Shown piece after piece: positions 11,401 to 22,839 of a stretch of DNA of 64,000 bases. Numbering within the stretch: position 1 is the first letter of the stretch; each line of letters starts with the position of its first letter. Source of the stretch: Limnoperna fortunei (lineage: Eukaryota > Mollusca > Bivalvia > Mytilida > Modiolidae); NCBI GenBank assembly GCA_944474755.1, contig OX104114.1, forward strand, positions 24,141,220-24,205,219, written 5' to 3'. Both the position numbers and the translations under genes were made by a program. The notes under the pieces are model-generated. The model ran no database searches and had not been told where the DNA came from. It saw nothing but the letters and a program-made list of their open reading frames with translations.

Positions 11401-12530
11401 TAAATGTGGGAAATGCCTGAATCATAGTTAAAAGTGTTGCGAGTATTTCATGTTTAACGTCAACCGACATTCACGCAGTCAAAATAAAATGTTTGTTAAA
11501 ATGCAGTTTAAATTTATAAAAAAGGCAGTAATGCATTTACAGGGTAGATCTTCGGAAACAAAATTCTTATAATTGCATTTTAAAGAATGATATTGGAGAA
11601 TTTATGACAAAATTTAAGTGTCTGTTTGTATGACAAAATTTAAGTGTCCGTTTGTGTTTATGTACAACAGTACTGGTGTTTATGTTTTCATGAGAATAAA
11701 CAGATCAAGTTTTAATAACACGCGACTAAATTCGACCATTAAGACGATCCTGCCATTGGTAATTGAAATATTGTTTTTTAAATGTGTGTTAGCACTAAAT
11801 TAAGCAGTATTGTTACGGAATAGTTAATATATTACCAACGTGTACGTTAAACAACAATAAACAATTCTAAAATTTATCTTAAATTATTTAGAAACAAAAA
11901 GCTTCATATACACACATGTGCTATTGGTGTTACTGTAAATGTTTGCATGTTTTGTTTATGTTCACTTCTAACTGTAGAAAAATTGAAAAAAAACCTAGAA
12001 GACGAAATTCTTTACAATATATATTTTTCCTGTAAGAGTAATACCATAAAAAGCATGGTGTTCACAGAATAACCTAATACTCTTGTTTTGTCTTATGTAA
12101 TTTTTATTCTCATACGCTAAAAGAACAATAACTCGCGTTTAAAATGACATAAAATACATGTGCAAACTCGTTCACGACAACTTCCCAAATAAGAGGTTTG
12201 CTCCATTATCACTCATTCAGATGTTGCCAATGGAAATACGACGACGAGTAGGTATGCTCTAAATTAAAACACTTGTATAATATTGCATGAAAGGTCACGT
12301 GTGCCTGTTAAACTCAAGGGTAAATAGCCATGCAATAACCAACTACAATTAGATCCGATAATGCACAGTAAAACTTTATTGATTTTCACTGCAAAAGGAT
12401 AGCACGAGCTTCTAATATTAGCTTTTTATTTGATTAGTCGAATATCGGTCGCACCATAATAAACACCGCCCTCTTTATTTATAACCAATTATTAATGGGC
12501 GGGATCTAGGGTCTTATTCATGTTACAAAT
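11400..12530. other. AT-rich spacer, nothing recognised
   Basis: A short direct repeat (tgacaaaatttaagtgtc) is doubled at 11604-11648. Otherwise no feature was seen. Confidence 0.4.
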
Positions 12531-12532
12531 CA

Positions 12533-12627
12533 TTTATAGCACCGCCTTCCTCGTTAGACAAATACACCTTCTCACGCTAAAGCGTTCGAAGGTGTATCTG
12601 TCTAACTCAGAAGTCCGTGCTATAAAT
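12533..12627. mobile_element. Foldback element of about 95 bp
   Basis: The outer arms tttatagcac and gtgctataaa (12533-12542, 12618-12627) and the inner arms 12554-12570 and 12589-12605 (one mismatch in 17) form a long interrupted hairpin with a 16-18-nt loop. No coding content. Likely a short MITE. Confidence 0.65.
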
Positions 12628-12639
12628 ATAACATAACGA

Positions 12640-13440
12640 ACCAAGATGAGCTTTGAAAAGCGCTTTAACGACTATACACAAACAATTCATACATATATAT
12701 ACAGGCATATAGACACTAGTATAAGAAGCAAGTAAACACGCATAAAAAAGTTCAATATCCGAGCATGATATCCATGCACAAAGTAAAAGCATAAACTAAG
12801 CGCACTTTATAATTAGAAGACGAATCAAACATATTGTTACTGAGCATAAAACCCCAGCAGTAAGCAAATACATAAAACATCTACTTAAAAAATATTAACA
12901 GATATTATACTGTCACTCATACATGAGCAGTATTTTTGAATTTACATGAGTTACATAGACATTTTTGCACCCACAGCAGCTCATAGTGTCCATACAAGGT
13001 CATCTGAATGAGTTTTGAAAATAATTCCAGTTTGTTGCTGCTTCATACCTGAATGAGCTTTTACCGAATTAAGTTGTCAAGAGTTGGGGGACCACTGCTG
13101 TATTTACATGCCTAACATTATATGAGTAGTCTTTTATTTCAATCATATTTGTAAATAAAAAAAGGACTAATTTAATTAATAATTTAGAAGGACTCCAGTG
13201 CAATCGCACACATTCTTCAGGTTTTAAAAGCCGGAACTTTAGATCTTTCCAAAAGAGAGACACCGTTAAAATCTTTATCAATAAAGTTAAGAATGTCTAA
13301 ATTTTCTCAATTTTGCAGAATTTTTGAAATGAAAAGCCAAAGGGCAATAATAAAATTTGACACTATAATTGAGTATTAAATGGCAAGTTTCCCAAGTCTA
13401 CGTAAGTATTTTTATTCAAATAAGAAAATTTAGTTTCCTT
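12640..13440. other. AT-rich spacer, nothing recognised
   Basis: Short chance frames only. Confidence 0.4.
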
Positions 13441-13449
13441 GCATCTTTC

Positions 13450-14800
13450 TTACATATATTTAAAATATGTACATTGAAATTTAATCTGAATTCTATAGTT
13501 ACACTCAATAATTTTAGCCTCATCTGCACATGCAACATTGACACTATTTACATTAAATACAACTTTTTTCTCATACGTTTGTTTTCCAATTGCTAAAGCC
13601 TGGAATTTGTCAGGATTAGCCTGCATTTTGTTATCAGAAAACCACCCAATTGTCATTTGCATAGTATATCGAACAATGTTTTAGGAAGAAAAAATCATAT
13701 ATGTTGAACAAAAAAGGACCTAACATAGATTCTTCTTGTACCTCTTTGTAGATGTACATCATACTACTAAGGGTTTGATGAATTTTGACACATTGTCCAC
13801 TATCAGAGTGGTATCTATTTAATAAAATTAGAGCCGAATCTTAATAGCCATAGGTCTTCAGTTTATGCATTAACAGATCACATGGAAGGCAATCAAAGGC
13901 CTTAGAAAGGACTATCAGAATGGCGGCAAGGTATTCATTTTGATCAAGAAACTTTATCCATCATTTTGATCAAGAAACTGTATCCAATCTTCAGAACATA
14001 GTAAAGTGTAGATTGGCAACCAAAACCAGATCTAAATGCTGCCAACAATAAAATGAATACATTGTCAAAATATTGTAAATGCTGTTTTTCGGTGGAATTT
14101 TATCTGTAATTGTTTTCCTCAAGAATATTATACATTGTATGGTCTGTAATTACCTTTCGCACAAGAACACTAATCTTCTATGGTCTGTAATGGCCTTTAT
14201 CAAGAACACTGTTATTTTTATGTATAACGGCAACTTGGCAAATTAAAGTTTATCTGGGAAAATAGAAGTAGATAAAGATAGGTTTACAAGAGATGTAAGA
14301 GGTTTAACAATAGAAGGATGTGCATACTTTAAAAGTTCACAAGAAATACCGTCTATGCCAGTAGCCTTCTTGATGTTAATTTTGTTAAGGCGTTTCCTAC
14401 GAAAATTTTCACCAACTTGAGAGAAGGAAAAGCTATTTTTTTGACATTCCGGCATATTCTCTATGATAGCAGATATAGTTGTGTGGGAATTATTGACATA
14501 GTGATTTATCAGTGCATCCAATATTTCGGACATCATTAACAAAATAAGATTGAAAATCTATTACATCCGCTTGTTAAGTAGTACCGGTAATATTTTCAGA
14601 AATGATTGTTTCTATTTGAGTACTGCCTGTAAGTTAAAATGTCGGCTGACTTAGGACCTCCAGCACCTTTTTCAATAAAATATGTATGTATGGATTTTTT
14701 CTTCAGTTTAGTTACATAGTTTCTCTGCAGTCTATATAAATCCAAACTCTTATTTCTGAAATTTATTATACAGAATTTTTTATAAATAGATCTTTCATGA
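13450..14800 (-). pseudogene. Decayed antisense LINE (linker and reverse transcriptase)
   Basis: Read on the minus strand, the fragments follow the usual LINE order. At 14800-14620 is the endonuclease-RT linker (NKSLDLYRLQRNYVTKLKKK, then GAGGPKSADFLT). At 14540-14240 is the start of RT, 99 codons open (INIKKATGIDGISCELLK, LVNLSLSTSIFPDKL). At about 13905-13690 is the palm (FDCLPCDLLMHKLKTYGY, SMLGPFLFNIY). At 13650-13570 is the RT end (NKMQANPDKFQALAIGK). Stops and frame changes separate these parts, and the catalytic YADD region is not intact. The style suggests a CR1/L2-like or related clade, different from the elements at 1.4 and 56.5 kb. Non-functional. Confidence 0.8.
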
Positions 14801-14809
14801 CCTTATTGT

Positions 14810-15420
14810 TTAGGGTTCATAGTAAACAAATGTCAAAATGTTAGTTTCAGAAAACTTGATAACAATTGTGTTTTCACTGTTGAGTAAACAATAATGTCTC
14901 CCTGCACCAATGATTATTGAATTTTGAAAAGATTTTCACTGGACCTAATAAAGAATCTATAGGAGCTATGAAAGCAGGAGTCATTTGTACTACAACATAT
15001 CAATACGGCATTTTTGCAGGAAAAAACAGTGTATTTAAAGACAGTGAATGATGACAGAATCCTAATTTTAAATGGGCAGAGAGAAGTGATTGACGTAACC
15101 CAACCTTCAATACCACATCATCAAGTAAGCAGAGTCTGTTTTAAGAGATCTGACAGAAGAATGCCAATTTGTAAACAGTACAAACAATGCTGATGTGGAG
15201 AAATTTTTTTCGTTAATGGATATAGGTGACATTTACAACCTGTATGTATGTTATCTTCAACACATCCATTAAAATTGATAGCAACTGTTGGTAGCAATTA
15301 CACAACATTACTTACAGGTTAAATGTCCAGTATGTTTTCACTATCATGTTGATATTACTTCTTTTCTTTGTGATACGTCCACAACTTCAGGTTACTGAAG
15401 ATTACTTGAACGGGTGTCTT
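14810..15420. other. Unassigned stretch with a short coding-like plus-strand run
   Basis: Around 15030-15180 one plus-strand frame gives a plausible run (DDRILILNGQREVIDVTQPS, then VSRVCFKRSDRRMPICKQ) before stops. It has no start, no splice evidence and no recognised domain. It may be part of an old retroelement. Confidence 0.25.
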
Positions 15421-15424
15421 GCGC

Positions 15425-15615
15425 ATGCGAATTATTTGTTTGTTTAAATATTGTTTAAAGCCACTTACAGCACTTTGTCAGCTATATCATGGCGTCCAAT
15501 TTTTTATTGGTGATCCGGAGTACCCGGAGAGAACCCCCGACCTGCGGTAGGAAAACTGGCAATCCATGTCAATTAAGAATGGAGTAGAGTACACCGTGCC
15601 CGTGGAACTAGTGTA
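15425..15615 (-). repeat. SINE family 1 body, antisense, head missing
   Basis: Contains the antisense tail and body blocks (tttgtttaaatattgtttaaag, atcatggcgtcc, ggtgatccggagtacccgg, ctgcggtaggaaaactggcaatcc, caattaagaatggagt). The tRNA-like head is absent, so this is a 5'-truncated copy. Confidence 0.8.
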
Positions 15616-15619
15616 ACTT

Positions 15620-16095
15620 TGTGGTAAAAAAATCGTCAACAAAGGTTGGATTTGAATGAAGTGTTTAATTAATATATAATAAGAAATATACAATAAGTGT
15701 CAGAAAATTTTTATTAAACAGTGGAAACAGTTCAGTAATGGAAAATATTTGTAAAACCTTAACATTTGGACATTTTACCACTGTTTAACATAAAGTTATA
15801 GTCAACTTTACAACACTTCGCAATTTTATATCCGTAGCAATCTAGATTATTTCAAGGAATACAACTGTGAGCAAATTTTTTAATTTGTTAATTTATTTCT
15901 TGTGAGTTATCGAACTTATAACAGTGTTTTAAATTATCGGTCCAATTTTCAATGGCAAACTAGTTAAACTCAAACGAACAAAAGTGGTATCCTACTCGTC
16001 CGATTGACTTCAGTCATTCTTTGACTGTCACCTATCACTTTATCCAAAATAACTGTTTCGTTGAGCAAAATCCGTACATTTGTCTACTTATCATA
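15620..16095. other. AT-rich spacer, nothing recognised
   Basis: No coding frame or matching repeat was found. Confidence 0.4.
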
Positions 16096-16096
16096 A

Positions 16097-16405
16097 TGTA
16101 ACGTAATCCACGAAATTTATAGTACAGCACAGCCACCTGAAATCTTGTTCACGTGCTTCGAAAGACGACGGTTCAAACAATATAACAGGCAATATAAACC
16201 AAGAACGTATTACGAGGCTGATGAAATAGATCAGAATGGATTTTATCAAAAGTACAGAATACAAGAACCAACATACGTCATGTCTTATACAAAACAAGCT
16301 ACAAACACGCAATTTTCAAATAAAGAACCAACAGGGTTAACATCGAGTGCTACAAAAGCATCAGCGAACAAGAAGGATGAAACGAAAAACATATTTTTGA
16401 CATAA
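16097..16405 (+). CDS. Candidate terminal exon, orphan, unknown protein
   Basis: The frame is open from 16097 to TAA at 16403-16405, with no convincing ATG at its start; a TTG at 16145 is not a likely animal start. AG dinucleotides suited to splice acceptors lie at about 16120-16132 (tttatag, tacagcacag). The residues are basic and polar (FERRRFKQYNRQYKPRTYYE, then EPTYVMSYTKQ) and end in a Ser/Thr/Lys-rich tail, which would suit the cytoplasmic tail or last exon of a larger protein. No upstream exon was found. Composition is the only support; it could be chance or a relic. Confidence 0.25.
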   Translation, partial: CNVIHEIYSTAQPPEILFTCFERRRFKQYNRQYKPRTYYEADEIDQNGFYQKYRIQEPTYVMSYTKQATNTQFSNKEPTGLTSSATKASANKKDETKNIFLT

Positions 16406-16409
16406 TGAA

Positions 16410-16925
16410 ATAACAAATTGAAAAGATTAAGAACATAAATGAAACATGAAAGAATTTCTGGATAATACATTTTCAAAATTAAGGTAAATTATTATGTGAT
16501 TTCTATCAATTTAACAAATATGGAATAATGCATATTTATGAAAAAATGATTGATTGATGGAAGAGTGAATATTTTACCAAACATTTTAGATACACTAATG
16601 AATTTTAGTCAAACACATTGCAAATAACACTAGAAATTGACAGTGAAGGTTCTTGAATTATGGTTTCTTGAATATTGCTTGGCATCTTCGTTTTGTTTTT
16701 CTTTTAATCGATTGTCAATATACGTCGACAGCATGGTAAATAATATATTGTTATTTTAACATTTTTAAAAAGTTCGTTTTGAGAGGTAATTGGATGTGAA
16801 CTTTGTGTAGGTTTTTCTATTCTTATTGTTAATCTTATAACAATAACTTACAGCTGTTTCATTAATTGTTACTAATAACTTATTGAATTTCAAATGGCTT
16901 CCCTGCCTTGAACGATGAGGTCAAG
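16410..16925. other. AT-rich spacer, nothing recognised
   Basis: Nothing beyond homopolymer-rich AT sequence. Confidence 0.4.
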
Positions 16926-16929
16926 CGTT

Positions 16930-17810
16930 GTCATCCATGAAGACAGGTCTTGACTCTAACGAGTGGTTTTAAAATGAGGCACTACAGGCGTAAGCACGTC
17001 CCGGGTGTACTTTTCGCCATTGCTTGTTAATAGATCCAGTTTGCAATCATGTGAGATACAGCCCCACGCCATAACTGAGACTTCACCATGAGGCACCATT
17101 GAAACAATGTTTCTTGGTGTGTAAGCTGTTGTGTTGATGCCTCTAAACACCGGTTCGCCCATTAGTTACATGGAGTAAAAAATCGGCTCTTATTTGATTC
17201 GTCCCCTGGTTCCAATTTTGTCTTGTTCTGCACCAGTCCAACCTGTGCATGTGATGGCGATCATCACGCATTGGCGTTTAGTAATTCTCCTTGACCTCAA
17301 TCCTGCAACTTTAAAACGATTTGGTACCGTTCGGGCTGACAAATTATGGATTTCGCCTAACCAATCTACCAAGGCTACTATCTTCACGTTGGGTTGTCAC
17401 AGATGGTCGACCTGATCGGGATATACCCGTGTGTATAATGACAGCCAAGCGGACTTCCCATTGCCTTGTAAGACATACCAGTGAAATGCATGCCGATGAT
17501 TTGATATTTCTGTGATTGTGAAATCCGCCTCCTTTCCATGCTTACTTTAAATGATTTAGTAATTCGGGATTTTAAATAACGATATGTTGCACGAAACAAT
17601 AGTGAACTTTTGACGTGATGAACGGAGCAAGCTTCATGTGGACAGAAAAAAAACCGCGCTTGATTAAAATTTTACACCTGAACGCTCCAATACTTTTATT
17701 TATTCAATAAAGAATCAATACTGATCAAAATCATCAAAATTAAACTTTATTCAAAATAAACGAAAAACAAAAATATTCGTGGGTGCCTAATTTTTTCCAG
17801 GTGTATATAT
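16930..17810 (-). mobile_element. Broken Tc1-like transposon
   Basis: Minus-strand fragments of a Tc1/mariner-superfamily transposase lie in order. At 17545-17430 is the helix-turn-helix start (MERRRISQSQKYQIIGMHF, then TGMSYKAMGSPLGCHYT). At 17330-17190 is a second DNA-binding segment (ARTVPNRFKVAGLRSRR). At 17162-16956 is part of the DDE core (VFRGINTTAYTPRNIV, then VSVMAWGCISHDCKLDLL). Frameshifts and deletions separate them, and the catalytic DDE triad is not complete. Upstream at about 17780-17808 a possible terminal repeat (cacctggaaaaaattaggc on the minus strand) abuts TATA, fitting a TA target. The other end was not found. Inactive. Confidence 0.75.
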
Positions 17811-18078
17811 TGATTTAAAAAAAAAGCGTAATGCATTGGAAAATGATAAATTATACATTTATCTCTCATTTATTTCTTTTGAGTTTGTAAATCTATATCT
17901 CAAATAAAAACCCCAAAACTTAATGCTTTGAATGAAGTTTAATAGATTAAACTAAAATAGTACAACACTTCTTTTCTATGACACGATTGGAGTGTATTGA
18001 TATTTGAAATATGAAGGGCTCTGACCTTTTACTTCTTTTCTATTGAGAACATTGCTGATGTTTACTGCATCAATTTGT

Positions 18079-18715
18079 TTACTTTCGATTGTTAAGATAT
18101 TTTCTATTTTTATCAAGAAAAAGCCCTGTCCGCAAAGATTTGGAAAGATGGAAAGAAGGTTCAGTGATGCTAGTAAATCTATATTTTGATGTAAATAGAT
18201 CTATTCCTCCAACCTCAAGTGCATAATCCTTAGGAAGTTTTAAACAGTTCAGAAATATAATGTAAACCCAGGGGTTGTTCAAGATGAGGAAGGTCATCGT
18301 ATCTATCGGAGGAAGATTTACACTCCGAATTTTATTTGGTGGTCAAAAGTTTGTATTCCTTATGCTTCTTTATCCATAGCTACTTTTAAATCTAGAATTG
18401 GTGTTAAAATGACCACATCTAGATTCATGCCATTTCATGCAGGACTTGATGTTATCATTACTGTCGTAAGAAATTGCAGTACCTAGTTTCCAGATCCAAA
18501 AATCTTTTTGTGTAACCGTGCACTGAGTACGGGATTAGTAAGTGTTTTCTATAATGCGTACTGTCACGGACAAACACCCTATCATGATCTGGCTGATTAA
18601 AATAGTTGTACAGCATCCTATAAAAGGGAAGTTTAGTATCATATCGATGTTTTTTCCTTCTGTTCCGCAAGTCTATCGTTTTTCGCTCACATACACAATA
18701 ACACAAAGCGAACAC
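18079..18715 (-). pseudogene. Possible decayed reading frame, family unknown
   Basis: Two minus-strand frames look more protein-like than chance. 18715-18458 is 85 codons from ATG (KLPFYRMLYNYFNQPDHDR, then HYRKHLLIPYSVHGYTKRF). A following frame spans about 18467-18079, with internal TAA and TGA (SCMKWHESRCGHFNTNSRF, NNPWVYIIFLNCLKLPK, DLFTSKYRFTSITEPSF). I recognise no domain. It may be a retroelement or host gene relic, or chance. Confidence 0.25.
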
Positions 18716-18734
18716 TCATTTCAGTAAATGACGT

Positions 18735-19935
18735 CAGTCGATGGGGGTTAAAAATTGAGTAAATTAAGATTTACCACTTATATTGTTGCTACATTTCCTT
18801 ATTATGTTATGGAGGTTATAAGCATATTACAGGTTTAACATTTTGCATTGTTTCCGGTATTATGTCTACAAGTTCTGATTATAGAACTTGTATGATAATT
18901 AATGTAAAACAAATAATAAAATATCGACTGTAAAGGGTTTAAGAACATTAGCCAAATCACTATTTTTAAAGTAAAAATTACCCTCTGACTAAATGTAAGA
19001 CAAATTGGGGGTATTACAAAGAATAATCAATGTAATATAAATATCAGGTGCAATGTTGTTCATTCGCGTAGCAACAAAGGACCTTGACGTCCTAGCCGAT
19101 ACACTGCTCTCTAAAATTTCGGTATTCATAATGCTTACTAGCTACGAAGCTGACCAAATATTTTATAAACAAAATATTAATATGAAACAATCTTTTGAAA
19201 TTAACCAGAAAAAAGTAATATTTTTTTATTGTTGTGGAGCGAAGATGTAATTGAAATTCCTATGTTGGAAATGAACTAAATAATATAATCTTAATATTAT
19301 CCCGAAACGCATTTCAGGTCAGGTAATATCTTCTTTGATTATCAATGTGGATATAAATGTAGTTGAAAGAAGTAATTACCAGTAACTTGAACAGATTCAA
19401 ACAAGAAAACAAAATATTGAACAAACAAAACCAAAACAAAGCGTTCTTTACCCACCCAAACAAAGAACTGATTTATACCATTTATATGATGAGAATATGT
19501 TAGTTATGTGCAAATTTTAAACTCTTATTACTGTAACGAGCCAAATATCTGCATAACACTAGAACCACACGTTTGGTTGCTTTTGTTGGTACATTACAGT
19601 TATAATTCACCGATAGTTTATATTTCACAGTAATATAACAACATTACATTATTTACTGTACAGTCTTTGGAATGCAGGATTAAATAGAAAAAAACAAATC
19701 TCTCATGCATTTCGCTTGAAGTCGGCAGAAATCACCCCCCCCCCCCCAACCCCATTTTTTTCATTTAGACGGACTTTCTACTTAATCTTGGAGATGACTA
19801 AATTTCTTAACCACTCAGTCAGATGATCCGGATAATTGAAGCGTGTTCGAGAAATTCGCCGATAAAATACATTTAATAACAACAAGAGACGTTTCAATTA
19901 TTAAGTGATTGATGATATAAACCAAAAAATCAAGT
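18735..19935. other. AT-rich spacer with a poly-C tract
   Basis: The only notable item is a run of about 13 cytosines near 19735-19747. No coding frame with a domain was seen. Confidence 0.45.
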
Positions 19936-20040
19936 AGACTTTCTTATGTGATTTATAATGAAAGTCCACATAAAATTCTAAAAGTGGCAAAAGGCAGTCC
20001 TTATTAAAAAATTCAAGAGACCTGATAGACTGGATCTCTT

Positions 20041-20710
20041 TCCAATGCAACATGATTTAAACATTCGATTTTGCGACATTTTACACGGCCGTCCCTCATA
20101 TTATGCAGCTTATTACAGCTGCATTTTCTAGAAAAACGGAAAAAGACGATATTTATACTTGGTAATTAGCCATGAGATTTTACTTTGTCAACAATGACTC
20201 TAAACCAAATAATAAAAATACTGACGACCAAATCTGTCAAATGTTGGATTTTCTGATTGACAACATATTCGTCATGTTTGGAGGACACATTTTTCAACAG
20301 ACTGTTGGTATATACAATAGGTAGTAATTGTGCTCCTCTCCTCGTCGACCGTTTTGTACTTTTATAAGACTAACTTCTTAGAAGGTCTGCTGAAGAAGCT
20401 ATATTGCTTATGTTTTGTCCCTCAACAATTCTAAATCTGGTAACTATTTGCATTATATTTACCCTAGCAAGCTTGAAATAAAGACATCACGAATACGCTT
20501 AGATCGACCTCTTACTTAGACCTACTTCAAGAAATACACTCAGGAAAACTACAAATTATTCTCTCGACAAACGTGATGACTAACTTTCTAATTGTTAACT
20601 TCCCGTTCATCAATAGCAACATTCCAGCAGCTACAGCGTATGGTGTGAACATTTCACAACTTATACGTTATTATAGATTGGGAAATGAATCTCTCAGATA
20701 CGATTGAACA
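20041..20710 (+). pseudogene. Reverse-transcriptase remnant, possibly Penelope-like
   Basis: Fragments in order are: RRYLYLVISHEILL near 20140; MLDFLIDNIFVMFGGHIFQQ starting at ATG 20241; GSNCAPLLVDRF near 20330; YIAYVLSLNNSKSGNYLHYI near 20400, where the YIDD-type catalytic box reads YIAY and so lacks both aspartates; YLDLLQEIHSGKL near 20515; and LIVNFPFINSNIPAATAYGV followed by ISQLIRYYR near 20590-20680. I know this string of motifs from RT-bearing repeats of fishes and molluscs. The clade name is a guess. Multiple frameshifts show it is dead. Confidence 0.7.
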
Positions 20711-20719
20711 TTTTTGCTG

Positions 20720-20950
20720 AGTCATAGGTAGTATTTCCTATTCCTGGATTTGACTTTTCCCTAGACATAACAAGAAGTAACTCGACCCTGTCTAATAAGG
20801 GGCATGCACTGCTTACTCGTCTTTAGCACATGAGTACACTTATGCTTTTTGTTGGGCCCGGGTTTCTCAATTTGTGTGCGTGTGTGTTTTTGTTCGGTCG
20901 GTTTACTTTGCTGCTTGTTAAAACTATACTAAGAACGTGTACGTTTTCAT
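20720..20950 (+). repeat. Dispersed repeat R1, left part
   Basis: Contains tagacataac..aactcgaccctgtctaataagg, gcatgcactgcttactcgtc and ttttgttgggcccgggtt. The same text is found inverted at 26400-26640 and in part at 9540-9640. It directly follows the RT remnant. Confidence 0.7.
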
Positions 20951-20959
20951 TCAGTCATA

Positions 20960-22480
20960 TATTAGTTTTACTTCCGAATCTTTATAAAGGAGAACACTAC
21001 AGTAAGGGATACATGTAGCTTTAAAAAGTTTTGTATGCAACGTAAGTACAGAAAAGATATAAATCAGCAATAAATGTGTGTTTGATTTTTGTTTAATTTG
21101 TTGTTTAACGCTACTTCCAGTAATATTTCATATATTTTTCAAACTACCAAATTTATTATGGACCTGGACTGGGCCCCTAAATGATTTTGGAATGCTATTT
21201 CTATTTTTATATTTCTTGTTTTTGGGATATTTGTTCTAAGGAGTTTTAACAGAATTGTTATTTTGGGCTGCTTTAAGAAGTAATTGATGTTTTACTTTGA
21301 TTTGATGTCGAAGTCGTATATGTTTGAGATGAAGATTTCCGGGATGATGAAATGATTTTTTCAGTCGTTTCAACTGGTAGTCGTTCATAGTCTTTTACCA
21401 ATAGGCTAGATGATCACGGTTTGCGTTTTAGCTGTTACATAGACGCGTTTGGTCACACTGGCATATGATGTTGGATTATTCGTCGAACTGTACAGACGAC
21501 GAGCTATATTCTTTTCTATTCTAAAGTGTTAACAGTCTTGAGTTTAGTGCAAGTAAAACCGTCATGCAATGCCTCTGCATATCTTAAACATATGCGTGTG
21601 CCTTAAAACTGTCCTTTACAATGTCATATGAGGGAAGCCGAAATTTCCAAATCAACAATGTTGATAAGTTTTGTTTTAGTAGATTCGAGGACTGCTCCGA
21701 CCAAGGGCATGAGGGTGTCGGTGTAGGACGTTAAAAACTCCCCCAAGTCAAGTCAATGAAAAGACTACCATATTTCATTTTGGTGACGTTCTTGACTTCT
21801 CTTGCACAACCTTTTATTAATTTTTCAATAAATAAAGCAGAGACTTAAGATATTGGTTTACTATGATCGTTACTTGACAAAACAATAAATCTTGACCAGT
21901 AGTCTTCATCTACTATAATGTAGCAAACTATTTATTTTTCACTGCGTACGGCGACATGTAATGGTGTAAATATAAGAGATAATTTTCAACTATAACACAA
22001 ATTTATAATAATTTATTATGATCTCATTTTTTTAAATTTACAAATTTCTCTAAAAGAATTTTTTGGCGACGTTTTATATTTCTTGAAACATGTCAAACTA
22101 AACACAGTAAAGTATTGACTTTATCTTTTGCAATTTGTTTTAACATTTTTCACAGATTGACTGGACTATATTTGTCATATAACGTAAAACAATAGACGAG
22201 TTAAATGAAGCCTACTGCTTTGGTTCAAATGACATTTAAATAATTTGTTTTTACATCCATGAAAACCACTAAAGCATTATATTTTTAAACACCATAAAAG
22301 GTATATTACTTTTAGATTTTGGAATATAAATTGTTGTTTCTTATTGCTTCCTTGTCTGTTCCTACATACAAATATTATGTAGACAAAGCAAAACGCTTAT
22401 TTTGCAAAATCCCACAATATTAGTGTACTATCTTTGAGTAATTTTAAAGTAATATACGGTCTTAATTTTCTTTAAAAAAG
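20960..22480. other. AT-rich spacer, nothing recognised
   Basis: About 1.5 kb with no protein-like frame and no match to other repeats in the window. It precedes the 3' end of the receptor gene. Confidence 0.4.
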
Positions 22481-22483
22481 TCA

Positions 22484-22489
22484 TTTATT
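22484..22489 (-). terminator. Possible polyadenylation signal of receptor gene 1
   Basis: AATAAA on the minus strand, about 350 nt past the stop codon at 22840. It is plausible by position only, because such hexamers are frequent in AT-rich DNA. Confidence 0.3.
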
Positions 22490-22839
22490 GCTTATATCAT
22501 TTGTTATTCAGAGTGCGAAAGGGAGATGATCCAACGTTTGTTTTGCTATATTTTGTATAAACTATAATAAAACAAATACTCCAAGTTCGTGAAAACACTC
22601 TTAAATTACATTTAAATGTTTCTGAGCATGTGTATTGCAAATTTAGATTGTTTACTTTGGTGTTTATAAAATAAACATAAATAAACATTGGATACATATG
22701 TTTAATACAAAATGTCAATAACAAATACTAATAAAGACATTTGACAACTGGGATAAAACAGTGTGTACCGCCTCGCGACAGAGGAGGAAAAATTAACAAA
22801 TGCTATTCGTGCTGATTATTTTGTCTGCTTTTAGCAATA

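Noticed and set aside
19735..19748. Regulatory G-quadruplex
   Set aside because: A single C-run with one short following run does not give four G-tracts; it is a simple homopolymer.
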